Shown piece by piece: positions 25,180-33,952 of a stretch of 64,000 nt of DNA. The position numbers were made by a program, and so were the translations under genes. A model generated the notes under the pieces. It saw only the letters and a list, made by a program, of their open reading frames with translations. It did not search any database and was not told the DNA's origin. Source of the DNA: Nostoc sp. MS1 (GTDB lineage: Bacteria; Cyanobacteriota; Cyanobacteriia; Cyanobacteriales; Nostocaceae). Numbering within the stretch: position 1 is the stretch's first letter; each line of letters begins with the position of its first letter. The stretch lies in the NCBI RefSeq assembly GCF_019976755.1, contig NZ_AP023441.1, positions 1 to 64,000 on the forward strand, written 5' to 3'.

Positions 25180-25893
25180 ATGCCAGAGAATAACTCGCCA
25201 AAAAAAGGTTTAAATAAAATCCGTGTAATTACGAACGTATTGACCACAGCTTTAAAATTGTGGTTGCGATCGCAAGTTAGTCAAGTCTCGGATTTGGAAG
25301 TGGAAATTAAAGCAAGCGATCGCCAACTTCTTTCCGGCTCCATTCCTTGGGTTTCCATCTTTGCCAATCATGCCATCTATCAGGATCTCCATCTTACACA
25401 AATTAAACTTGCAGCAGAGAATATTCAGGTCAACATAGGTCAAGTACTTAAGGGTAAACCACTGCAATTAATGCACGTAGTCCCAGTAGTTGGGGAGTTG
25501 ATCATAAACGAGAAGGATTTGAATAGTTCCCTCTCATCTGAACTATTATCGACTGCTTTAAATGACTTACTGGATCTTCTTTTACCAGAATACGGCACAA
25601 AATCCAAGCCTATTGTTTGGCAGAAGCTTATTCTCGGTCATCAGCAAGTAGAATTGAATGCCATCCTAGCATCTGCAAGCGAACCAATACCTTTAGAAGT
25701 TAGCCTACACTTAGAATTGCTCAGTGGGCATGAATTGGAATTATCGCAAATCCGAGTTCAAGAAAACCACGTTACTCTCATAGAAATCAGCGATCCCCAA
25801 AAAGTGGATTTAGGTTCAGATGTCGATATCCAAGAACTGAAGCTGATCCCAGGACAATTAGTTTGTCGCGGACAGGCTAATGTTAATCCGTGA
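25180..25893 (+). CDS. DUF2993 (LmeA-like) phospholipid-domain protein
   Basis: A 237-residue DUF2993 protein. The domain core is visible as VEIKASDRQLLSGSIPWVSIFANHAIYQDLHLTQI and the following alternating beta pattern, about residues 40-230. LmeA-type members bind phosphatidylinositol in mycobacteria; cyanobacterial members are common but uncharacterised. There is no clear signal peptide: the N-terminus is polar and an amphipathic helix follows (NVLTTALKLWLRSQV), which could sit on a membrane surface. It is divergent from the pseudouridine synthase gene. Confidence 0.82.
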   Translation: MPENNSPKKGLNKIRVITNVLTTALKLWLRSQVSQVSDLEVEIKASDRQLLSGSIPWVSIFANHAIYQDLHLTQIKLAAENIQVNIGQVLKGKPLQLMHVVPVVGELIINEKDLNSSLSSELLSTALNDLLDLLLPEYGTKSKPIVWQKLILGHQQVELNAILASASEPIPLEVSLHLELLSGHELELSQIRVQENHVTLIEISDPQKVDLGSDVDIQELKLIPGQLVCRGQANVNP

Positions 25894-26271
25894 TGAGGGA
25901 GATGTGGTTCTCTTTCAGAGACTCTAACGCGAACGGCTGCGCTCACCAACCGGGAGAGGGGGGAGACAAGGCAGACAAGGCAGAATAATTAATAACTAAC
26001 GCCATGTGCGTGGTAAAGATTTTCTCGCTCCAGTGCGGATTGTGGGAATTTTCTTTTCCATCGTTCATACGCCAAACTTGTGTAACGAAACAATAAGTCG
26101 CACATCGCGTGATTTAGTAAGGCTAGATTCTACTAATCCAGTGGTTCCACGGTGGTTTTTATTTGTATTAATAATTATTTTATTTATTTGTTATGAGAGT
26201 TTTTACAGCCTAGTTGCTGGTTCAGGGTTTCTCAGTTCAGGTGCAATATCTACCATTTGATCAAGTAAAAT
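25894..26271. repeat. Spacer with a dispersed repeat carrying a 24-nt insertion
   Basis: GAGATGTGGTTC (25908 region) and GGCTGCGCTCACCAACCGGG form a repeat also seen at 40658-40691. Here the two halves are split by a 24-nt insert, TCTTTCAGAGACTCTAACGC plus GAAC (about 25921-25944). The remaining bases are AT-rich. A GTG frame at 26006-26260 was rejected as a gene. Confidence 0.65.
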
Positions 26272-27600
26272 ATGCTGTTTGAATTTACCCCTGCTATTAA
26301 AGCTGGTATTGAAACTGGTCAATACTTGGAAATACAGAGTAATAGAATACCCATCGGTATAGTACGCAATGCTACAGGTGGAACCTTTCTGGCTCATGCC
26401 GTTGGAGCTTTAGTTGATAATTATCCCTTACTACCATTAACTGTACCTATTGAGTTCTTAACTATGGGAGCGAACATAGTTCAGGACTATCTAGATTTTC
26501 CAAAAATTTATCAGCAAAATAATTTTCTCCAGACTGGATTAACATCACTACAAACAAATATAGGTGTTCTGCAATCAACCATAGCCTTGATTGAATTAGG
26601 TAAAATACCGAGTGTTGCATTAGAAGCAGTCAATTTACGCCAGACACTCAAACTCAAGAAAGAAGTTGAGCAAATGCAAGTTGAACTCAAAAATGGCTTT
26701 ATTGATTTACAAAAAACTCTCAAAGTTCAAGGAGCCGAAGTTCGACAAATCGTTAAAGAACTAGTCCAGGATATTAATTTTGAACAACATTGTACCCTGT
26801 TAGCAAGGACATATACCCTATTCGTACAAGCTTGTCATCGTTTACAATCAGCGATGAAATTACAGGATACAAGTCATAGAAATAATGAAATCGATAGCAT
26901 AAGGACAGTATTATTTAAAGCATTAGCAAATTACGTTAATCCTCAATTATTGGAAAACATCTCTGCACCAGCGCAACTTCGTAGATTTGAATGTGCTTGG
27001 GCAATCGAACAAGCAGTTATTATTACATATCAAGTTCAGAATCAGGCTTTAGTTGTCAGTGATCGTCTTGGACATTTGCAAAATAAAATCAAGGAAGATA
27101 TATGTACAGTAATTAATAATTGTGAAACCTATAATGAACTTAATTTCTTGTTTCCAGAAATTAGTCGCATTTGTAAACACGATTTAGCTATTTTGGAGGT
27201 ATGCCAAGCGCGAATTGATTGGTTTAGATCACTTTCAGAAATGGATAAGAGACTTTTCCTTAAAAACAACTGTAACACTTCAGAACTTGTTGATAGATTA
27301 GTTTCTAATCAAGCAAAAATTGCATTGTCAGTACCAGCCGAACAATTGGTATATGAAGATTTAGCAGACAAGTCTCACTTCTACTCTTTACTCGACCAGT
27401 TGATATTTATGTTTAAACCTGTTCTACGTCAGGAGTATGAAGTTTATATTAACCAACAAGCTCATGCTACCGGACACAAGATATTAATTCCTAAAAATTT
27501 ACAACAAGTCTCTGATGTGACAATTGCGAATCTTTATTACTATTTCAAGGTACGAGATGAATCAAATATAAATGAAACTCTAGAGGCAATAACAGCATAA
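26272..27600 (+). CDS. Coiled-coil protein of unknown function
   Basis: A 442-residue protein with no recognised enzyme motif. Residues about 20-70 contain IPIGIVRNATGGTFLAHAVG followed by a partly hydrophobic stretch. Residues about 80-170 are heptad-rich (LRQTLKLKKEVEQMQVELKNGFIDLQKTLKVQGAEV), predicting a long coiled coil. The remaining two thirds look all-helical. The N-terminal pattern resembles a group of uncharacterised cyanobacterial proteins. It converges with the dynamin-like gene across a 484-bp gap, and both lie at the start of the accessory stretch. A partnership is possible but not shown. Confidence 0.7.
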   Translation: MLFEFTPAIKAGIETGQYLEIQSNRIPIGIVRNATGGTFLAHAVGALVDNYPLLPLTVPIEFLTMGANIVQDYLDFPKIYQQNNFLQTGLTSLQTNIGVLQSTIALIELGKIPSVALEAVNLRQTLKLKKEVEQMQVELKNGFIDLQKTLKVQGAEVRQIVKELVQDINFEQHCTLLARTYTLFVQACHRLQSAMKLQDTSHRNNEIDSIRTVLFKALANYVNPQLLENISAPAQLRRFECAWAIEQAVIITYQVQNQALVVSDRLGHLQNKIKEDICTVINNCETYNELNFLFPEISRICKHDLAILEVCQARIDWFRSLSEMDKRLFLKNNCNTSELVDRLVSNQAKIALSVPAEQLVYEDLADKSHFYSLLDQLIFMFKPVLRQEYEVYINQQAHATGHKILIPKNLQQVSDVTIANLYYYFKVRDESNINETLEAITA

Positions 27601-28084
27601 TCTTTGAAAAGATTGAGCTTCTGTTCTAAGTTTAAAATTACTTAAAGATAGAGCCTCCAAAAAACATAAAAACTAATGTAAGAACATTTTTGTATCCAGT
27701 GGCTTGCTTACCTAACTTCAGTTCCAAGAAAATGCGATCTCGCGCAGCGAGCAAGCTTCGCTTATCGCGTAAAGTTTCAAGTGCTTGTAGTTGGGGTAGT
27801 AATGTAGTTGACCTTTTTTGATCCCCCTCATACAGTGTAATACACGGGTAAAGGTATTCGCGCACCCGTGTACTACATGGCTAGGGTCATATCACTCAAT
27901 CGCTTTATTCCTCAAGCCACCAGCCCTGGATAAGCGTTGAGCGAAGTCGCCAACAGTGTCTACGCTATATCTACCCCTATTACGCGGTAAAATCGGCGTT
28001 TTCATGTTGAGTAATGTTTCGCCAACGGTATCCGTATCCCGGTTGTAACCCAAATATGGCCAATGGAATATGAATAGTGTATTA
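27601..28084. other. Spacer with dispersed repeats and an open gene fragment
   Basis: About 27731-27775 carries the GC-rich repeat type GCGCAGCGAGCAAGCTTCGC. On the minus strand, about 28070-27886 is an open frame without a start codon, ending ...GGLRNKAIE and a stop. It contains DTDTVGETLL and VDTVGDFAQR as an imperfect internal repeat, and looks like a gene end of unknown origin. The 75-codon frame at 27638-27865 runs through repeats and is not credible. Confidence 0.4.
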
Positions 28085-30718
28085 TCAGTTATTATTCTCT
28101 TTTTTAAGAATTACTTTGTTAATTTCCTCGGAATACCAAAGTGCAATATCTTTACTGATTCTACTATTAAGTTTCTCAAGTTCTTCACACTTGTCTACAA
28201 TCAAAGATTTAGCTGTATAGTGTTTTTCTAGCATTGCTTGATTAGATTTTTCTCGCTGCTCTACAAATTTTTCATACATATATATAGCCTCTTCAATAAC
28301 TCGGCTTACTGATTCAATTTTTGTATCAAAGAATATCTCTATATTTTCTTGGATTTTTTCATAAACTTTATCAAAAGATTCATCAAATTTCTCCAAGCCA
28401 ATCTCTAAAACCGATATTTTTATTTCATTATGAAATTTATCACTATCTAGCATCATAGATGCAAAAGAATTGCCAACTACAGATGTAACATTAGCTAAGG
28501 CAGTTGGTATAAGACCAATTCTTGTAAATTCTGCTAACTGTAACTTTAGTGGGGTACTAAAATCAATACTATCCAATTCAATTAACTGATCGGAAATTGC
28601 ATTAATCGAAATCCTCAATTCATCGCTGAATGTCGTATCATCTCTCATGTCTAATAGATTAAATTCTGCCTGAATTGCGTCCAACTCATACTTAATATTT
28701 TTATTTAAGTCTTGTAAATTTTCCTCTAAAATTACAGCTTTAAGTTGCTTGTTAACCCATTCATCAATTTCATCAGATAAGTCACTAACAAAACACTCGA
28801 TATAATCATGAATTAACTTGTCTTGTTTCCAAAACTGCTTATATTTAGATTTCCAAAGCTCACTTTTTAGAAGCATCCGCTCTTCTAAACCTTGATACCA
28901 TTCATTCCATGAGGTATTTGCTTTCTCAAGAGACTTCTCTATAAGTTGAATTGTCAATAAACATATTTTGACATCTCGTCCACTAAACTCTCCAATTTGC
29001 TCTAAAATTTTGCGTTTTCCATCTTCAGCAATTTTTATTTGAAATTCTAAATCATTTTGAAACTCTTTCAATCTATTAATATTTTTTTTAATTACCTTAT
29101 TAAGTTGTTCAGGTAATGGTTGTAGTTTTAATCTTCCACGTTCAAGAATTAAAAATCTCTCAATAGCTTTAATAAAAGTATCAAAGCCTTTTTTATATTC
29201 ATCTTCATATCCATGCAAAACTGCCTTTAAAGCTGATTGTGCTGAAATAAAGTGAATACGATTCTTACCTGTAATTATTGGTTTTTCACCTTCAACAAAA
29301 TTGAATATCCTTTTTTTTATTTGATCACGGCTTCTTTCTGTACTTACTAAGTCCATGAAATTAACAACAACAAATAAGTTATTTGCTGCTTCTTCATCTT
29401 TGCCGCCATTAAGTGTAGTTTTTATTTCATTTAATAATAGACGTTCACTTTGTGTGAGTGAGCGTGAAGCATTAGTCACAAAAATCGCAGCATCAACATC
29501 TTGAAGTAGATTTTGTGTAATGCCTGTGAGTTTTGGATTTTCATTTAATCCTGGTGAGTCAATGATTTCGACACCACTGTTGCATAATGCCAAATTAGAA
29601 TGTTCAACTATTATTTCTTCAATTTCAGATTGTTGTATGTCTTTATTTAAAGCTCCAAAAGCAATATCTTCAGAGATACTTATTTTTTGCCGATAATCTT
29701 CAAACGGTATTTCTTCTTCACTACCATCCTTATAACGACAAACTACCCGTTTTTGGGGGCCATATTTTAAAACGACAATCGTACCACTACAGGGAATCTC
29801 TCGCATCTGCTGAATTTCTTCACCTACCAAAGCATTAAGTAGAGTGGATTTTCCTTGACTAAACTCACCGATGACTGCCAATCGAAATCGATGTAATTGG
29901 AATTTTTTCGATAATCCATTCATTTCGTCAAGTAAATCTTGATCTAAAAAACCCAATTCATTACAACTTTGAACGATTTGAAAAATTTGATGGCAATAAT
30001 TACCTAGCTGTTTGTTAAACTCTTGAAATTTTTTTAAACCTTCATAATAAATAGAAACACGTGGCAAAGTTGTAGTGTTTTTAGAATTAGCCTTTACAAT
30101 CAAAGGATTCAATTTATCAGAATGTAACTTAGTGTCCTCATTATTATTTAATTGTTGAGTATGTGAGATATTTTTATTACGTGGTTGAGTATGTGTTGAA
30201 GTTAGTAAATTTTCCACCTCATCTATAACTGCTATATCCAAAACTTGTTGGGGTCGGAATGCAGACGATAAGACTACAAAATATTCCTTTTTTACTTTTA
30301 AATGATGAGCTAAAACTTCTAAATATCTTTGCTCACGCAAACCTAATTTGTTATCAACTGTAGACATTTCATAGCCAAAAGAAATTAATAACAATCGTTC
30401 TGATTCTGAAAGGTAATTACTTATAATTGCTAACTCATCGAAATTTTTATAACTTTGATATTTTATAACTCCTTTTATCATTAAATATGCTAATTTATGT
30501 AGTTCACTTTTTCGTTCAATAAAATGGTACATAATTTTTAGCATTTTTTGCTTTTCTTTGTCAGTGACAATACCATCAATAAACATAGTCCCTACAAGAA
30601 CTATTATTAAATTGGCTATAAATATTACTGATGGAGTAGCATCGTCTTTAGTTAGGTTTTTTCCTGTAACCTTTGATAAAAAACTAACCATTCTGTCTTC
30701 AATTAACAATATATTCAT
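28085..30718 (-). CDS. TerB-dynamin fusion GTPase
   Basis: An 877-residue bacterial dynamin-like protein. Residues about 28-150 form a TerB-like helical domain (FIDGIVTDKEKQKMLKIMYHF, LGLREQRYLEVLAHHL), known from tellurite-resistance and stress clusters. A polar linker follows, then the dynamin GTPase: P-loop GEFSQGKST (284-292), switch Thr in the IPCSGTIVV segment, DSPG (387-390) and NFMD (453-456). The C-terminal half is long helical coiled coil, the usual stalk, with a hydrophobic patch near 755-780 that may insert into membrane. Dynamins remodel membranes; some act in stress or phage defence. The fused TerB domain points to a stress role, by inference. AT content is high compared with flanking core genes. 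Confidence 0.85.
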   Translation of the reverse strand: MNILLIEDRMVSFLSKVTGKNLTKDDATPSVIFIANLIIVLVGTMFIDGIVTDKEKQKMLKIMYHFIERKSELHKLAYLMIKGVIKYQSYKNFDELAIISNYLSESERLLLISFGYEMSTVDNKLGLREQRYLEVLAHHLKVKKEYFVVLSSAFRPQQVLDIAVIDEVENLLTSTHTQPRNKNISHTQQLNNNEDTKLHSDKLNPLIVKANSKNTTTLPRVSIYYEGLKKFQEFNKQLGNYCHQIFQIVQSCNELGFLDQDLLDEMNGLSKKFQLHRFRLAVIGEFSQGKSTLLNALVGEEIQQMREIPCSGTIVVLKYGPQKRVVCRYKDGSEEEIPFEDYRQKISISEDIAFGALNKDIQQSEIEEIIVEHSNLALCNSGVEIIDSPGLNENPKLTGITQNLLQDVDAAIFVTNASRSLTQSERLLLNEIKTTLNGGKDEEAANNLFVVVNFMDLVSTERSRDQIKKRIFNFVEGEKPIITGKNRIHFISAQSALKAVLHGYEDEYKKGFDTFIKAIERFLILERGRLKLQPLPEQLNKVIKKNINRLKEFQNDLEFQIKIAEDGKRKILEQIGEFSGRDVKICLLTIQLIEKSLEKANTSWNEWYQGLEERMLLKSELWKSKYKQFWKQDKLIHDYIECFVSDLSDEIDEWVNKQLKAVILEENLQDLNKNIKYELDAIQAEFNLLDMRDDTTFSDELRISINAISDQLIELDSIDFSTPLKLQLAEFTRIGLIPTALANVTSVVGNSFASMMLDSDKFHNEIKISVLEIGLEKFDESFDKVYEKIQENIEIFFDTKIESVSRVIEEAIYMYEKFVEQREKSNQAMLEKHYTAKSLIVDKCEELEKLNSRISKDIALWYSEEINKVILKKENNN

Positions 30719-30991
30719 AAAACAATTATTCTTTATTAGATTAATTGAGTATTTTATTTACTGTACATGAAAAAATAAAAATTATCAGACGGAGACTATG
30801 CCTATCTGTCTAACAATTTTCAAGTTGAGTTTCTCTAATAGAGAGGTTATTGATAAAGTAAAGATAGCGCAGGTCATTGCTATCTAGTTACATAATTAAT
30901 TTAAGCGTAGAGGATACCTTATTAATTAAAATTTATTGGAATTACCATCACTTCATAACATGTAAATTCAAACCAATTTATATTGATATGC

Positions 30992-31192
30992 TTATTCGGA
31001 GAACTCAGGATTATTGTCAGGTAATCTACCATAATTAATAACGTAATTGCGAATTTCCTGAAGACGTTTTTCTAAAGAAGATTTATTAGGAACATCCTGC
31101 CAACAGAGAAAGTCTATAAAAACTAAAACTTGTTCTTGCTTATCTTGTGACAGAGAACGCCACTTTTTCAAAAAAAGCTCTTCTGAACTCAT
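30992..31192 (-). CDS. Small antitoxin-like protein (DUF2281-like), orphan
   Basis: A 66-residue protein with MSSEELFLKKWRSLSQDKQE followed by VLVFIDFLCW, the pattern of short cyanobacterial DUF2281/antitoxin-like proteins ('..LPPEKQQEVLDFVEFL..'). No PIN or other toxin gene lies next to it, so it is either an orphan antitoxin or a stand-alone small protein. The assignment rests on pattern similarity only. Confidence 0.55.
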   Translation of the reverse strand: MSSEELFLKKWRSLSQDKQEQVLVFIDFLCWQDVPNKSSLEKRLQEIRNYVINYGRLPDNNPEFSE

Positions 31193-31424
31193 TCAGATAC
31201 ACCCAATTCATCCATAAATTAGTCAAATTTGACAAAATTATTTCACATGCTCCTTACAATACCCTATAAATGGCTGAAATTAAGATTTCTTTTTAGAATT
31301 ATGTGCTTTTTTCATTTCTTCAATTAAATGACCGACTATTATACATTAATTATGTACATTTAGCAATATGCCTAAAAAAATATATAATACTTCTAAATAT
31401 CATCCCATTAGGAGATGTGAATTT

Positions 31425-31838
31425 TTAGTTTTCGGGGGTATTTTTTTTTGCCCCCTCGATTTTAGCTCTGTGACATAAAGCAAGGCGTTTGCGGCAGTAG
31501 CCAGAAGACTGGTATCTACTTGTAGCTTTGATAGTTTTTGCTCTCGCTTTAATTTTGTTAGACACAATTTTAACTGAAGTATCATGCTGCTCTTTAACTT
31601 CTCGCTCTACTTTTACAGGATTAGTTTTAGGTTCAGTTACAACCATCGTCTTTGATGGAAGTTTTGGATGTGATGATTTTTGGGTTTGATGTAGAGCTAT
31701 ACCTAAACCAATCGTTCCTGCACTGATAGCCAGCATCATATATTTTCCCAAATGTCTAACCGCTAAATAGCCAAAACTTGATGCAAGTATTGTTACAGCC
31801 ATAGCCGCCAATATTTTTTTTAATAAAAACTTGTTCAT
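31425..31838 (-). CDS. Small membrane protein with C-terminal GYCRKRLALCH motif (paralogue A)
   Basis: A 137-residue protein of unrecognised family. Two hydrophobic helices (about 8-28 and 33-52) are joined by a short HLGKYMML turn. A basic, polar linker with VVTEPKT follows, then the C-terminal motif GYCRKRLALCHRAKI (113-127). The gene at 32618 encodes the same layout with clear identity in both the membrane part (KYMMLxI...GLGIAxHQTQK) and the tail. The two cysteines and the histidine of CRKRLALCH could bind metal or form a disulphide. The helical hairpin suggests membrane attachment. Function is unknown. Confidence 0.7.
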   Translation of the reverse strand: MNKFLLKKILAAMAVTILASSFGYLAVRHLGKYMMLAISAGTIGLGIALHQTQKSSHPKLPSKTMVVTEPKTNPVKVEREVKEQHDTSVKIVSNKIKARAKTIKATSRYQSSGYCRKRLALCHRAKIEGAKKNTPEN

Positions 31839-32113
31839 GCTACTTCTCCAAAACTTTACGTTTACATGATTGGTTAACTTTGTTAAAAAAGGAATTTCTG
31901 TTTACTAATTAAAAGTCAATTTTTATATCTTATCTTCATCGTACTACATAACTTCAATTACTATGTAAAAAATATCTCTGACTCATTTAATAACTACATA
32001 CTTCTATCTTTACACTATTAACAATATGTAATGTATAGGGAGAGCGAAAAGTGTCGAGGGAGATGAGGGACACAACGTGATAATATGGCTCAATGTTGGA
32101 TTCTACTGAAAGA
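31839..32113. other. AT-rich spacer
   Basis: Part of the 780-bp gap between the two paralogues. No gene recognised before the pseudogene that starts near 32114. Confidence 0.4.
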
Positions 32114-32432
32114 GTCATATATCAATTAAAAGTGGTGCTGTTGAGCATCAGCCCGACGATTTGGCGGCATATAAAAGTCAGCAGCGATAGCACAATAGAA
32201 GATCCTCCATCTTTTCATCATCCACGGTAAGCAGTACAGGATTACCCAACCAGGGGGAACAGTATTTAGCGATCGCGCCTGTGAAGTAAAATTTGCGTCC
32301 CTTGGTTTGAGGGAGAAAGAAAAGTTTTTATACGAATATGACTTCAGTATTTGCCCATTAATGGGTGCATAGCGTTATTGGTGGCGGCATCAAATCAGAG
32401 TAGCGGGACTTAGACAAAAAATTATACCCTTT
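32114..32432 (+). pseudogene. Broken pRiA4b ORF-3-like gene
   Basis: Plus-strand translation gives VIYQLKVVLLSISPTIWR and SSDSTIED, then a frame break with loss of the middle, then GKQYRITQPGG...SDRACEV, EKEKFLYEYDF, an extra segment with a stop, and WWRHQIRVAGL. These are the conserved blocks of the plasmid pRiA4b ORF-3 / IS1096-passenger family (start 'P-x-I-W-R', core 'F-x-Y-E-Y-D-F-G-D-x-W-R-H'). At least one deletion, one insertion and stops make it non-functional. Confidence 0.72.
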
Positions 32433-32617
32433 TTTACTCTTAACTTCTGTTTAAGTCCCGTTAGAACTCATCCCTATTTCCCACCCCACCGAATGTGTTT
32501 CTTAGGAGGTGACAGAAAAAATATAATATTTTTAGCGTTTTCAGCCTTTAGAGGTAGAGCCAAACTTATTTCTAAGAGTTAACAAATGATGTATTAGCAA
32601 TATTGTAAAAATGCAAA

Positions 32618-33052
32618 ATGAAAAATTCTATATTAAAAAATAGCTTTACAGGTTTTGCTGCAACATTTGTTGCAGTTAGTTTGGGATACTTTGCATCTCA
32701 ACATTTTGAGAAATATATGATGTTATTTATCGGTACAGGAATGTTTGGTTTAGGTATAGCAGTGCATCAAACTCAAAAATTGCAGAACCAACAATCTCTA
32801 CCACAAACACTAGTTGTAATTGAACCTAAAACCGAACTTGTGCGCTCAAATAAACAATTGAAAAGACAGGATGAAGATTTAATAAATAAAAGCAACACTA
32901 TGACTATTAGTTGCTTCACTACATCTGCTTCAATATCTGTTATTAATCAAGTAAAAGACACAAAAATAATAAGTAAATCTGGAGCTTGCGGTTATTGTCG
33001 CAAACGTCTAGCTTTATGTCATCAAGCTAGAATAAAAAATTCAAATAAGTAA
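32618..33052 (+). CDS. Small membrane protein with C-terminal CGYCRKRLALCH motif (paralogue B)
   Basis: A 144-residue paralogue of the protein encoded at 31425-31838. It shares the paired membrane helices (LGYFASQHFEKYMMLFIGTG, then GLGIAVHQTQK), the VVIEPKT linker and the tail CGYCRKRLALCHQARI (124-139). Here the tail gains a first Cys to give a CxxC followed by CH, a more complete metal-binding-like set. It lies on the opposite strand from paralogue A, with a dead pRiA4b-type gene between them. No homologue of known function was recognised. Confidence 0.7.
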   Translation: MKNSILKNSFTGFAATFVAVSLGYFASQHFEKYMMLFIGTGMFGLGIAVHQTQKLQNQQSLPQTLVVIEPKTELVRSNKQLKRQDEDLINKSNTMTISCFTTSASISVINQVKDTKIISKSGACGYCRKRLALCHQARIKNSNK

Positions 33053-33426
33053 GTTGGGGAGAAAATTTTAAATGCCTTGCCGTTCATTGAACCATTCAAG
33101 GTCATCACAGCCATAACTTATTTTATGGTGTTATTTTAGATTCAAAGATTGGATAAAAGATTCCCCCTCAAACTTTAGTTTTCCAGATGATGGTACTAGC
33201 GCTAGAGCTTCAACTGCACGATTATCCTTTATTCAAAGTAGACTCTTTTGGTTAAAATACTTACTATTAATAACTAACCCTTTCTCATTCAGTTATTCTT
33301 GTCAGGAAAATATTGCTTATCTCGTAATACAAAATTTTCCCATTTATAGCCTTATTTTCTAATAGTAAATCAAACTGATGGCTAAAACGTAATAATTGAG
33401 ATTTTGAAAGGATTTCAGCGATTGTG
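33053..33426. other. AT-rich spacer
   Basis: No gene recognised. On the minus strand the stretch near 33060-33115 reads ...GCDDLEWFNERQGI and a stop, which could be the end of a lost gene; this is weak. Confidence 0.35.
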
Positions 33427-33693
33427 TTACTGAAAAAAGTTGGCGTTTGGTCGTAAACTTTTCAAGATTTTTCTACGTCGTTTGGGGTGGCTTGGCTTGA
33501 CAAAAGTAAATCTCGTAGATTTCGTAGATATATCAGATATATCGTCTGTAGTAGTTTTAGCCAGTATCCCACCGATCATTAAACCGATACTTATTCCATA
33601 CATTCTTTCTACAGACTTTAAACAACCATAGTAACCAATGCACACAAGAGTTAAGAAAGAAACTGTTCCCGTTAAGATTTTGATAGATTTCAT
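33427..33693 (-). CDS. Small membrane protein, possible third distant paralogue
   Basis: An 88-residue protein with two short hydrophobic helices (about 5-24 and 32-46) joined by VERMY, matching the GY-x(6-8)-(E/G)KYM...G...A layout of the two GYCRKRLALCH proteins. Its tail is different: a Ser/Thr/Asp stretch then a basic end (KPSHPKRRRKILKSLRPN). It lacks the cysteine motif. Kinship is tentative. It sits 260 bp from the left end of the IS701-type element. Confidence 0.5.
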   Translation of the reverse strand: MKSIKILTGTVSFLTLVCIGYYGCLKSVERMYGISIGLMIGGILAKTTTDDISDISTKSTRFTFVKPSHPKRRRKILKSLRPNANFFQ

Positions 33694-33952
33694 ACTATTG
33701 CCTATTTCACTATTTTTATTAATTTCGCTATTTTCGCCCAGGATAAAGAATCACAAGCTTGATGAGTTACATCTTAAGCTAGATTTTTATAAAAAGGTAT
33801 GGCATCACCATGCCAATTTGGGAAAATTGTACGCTAAGAAAAATTCGGAGCTACAACCGCGCACATATTTTGCGCAGTATTGCCTTTCTTAATGCTCTCT
33901 ACAATATTCATTATTTGAGGATGTGCGGAAATTTAATATTATAGACACTGAT

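Noticed and set aside
26006..26260. 84-codon GTG-started frame with a hydrophobic segment
   Set aside because: No family pattern, no ribosome binding site, and composition like the surrounding spacer; a small membrane peptide cannot be fully excluded.
27638..27865. 75-codon minus frame
   Set aside because: Runs through GC-rich dispersed repeats; no homology pattern.
33638..33892. 84-codon plus frame beside the third small membrane protein
   Set aside because: Its start overlaps the opposite-strand gene, and no domain features were seen; composition is that of the spacer.
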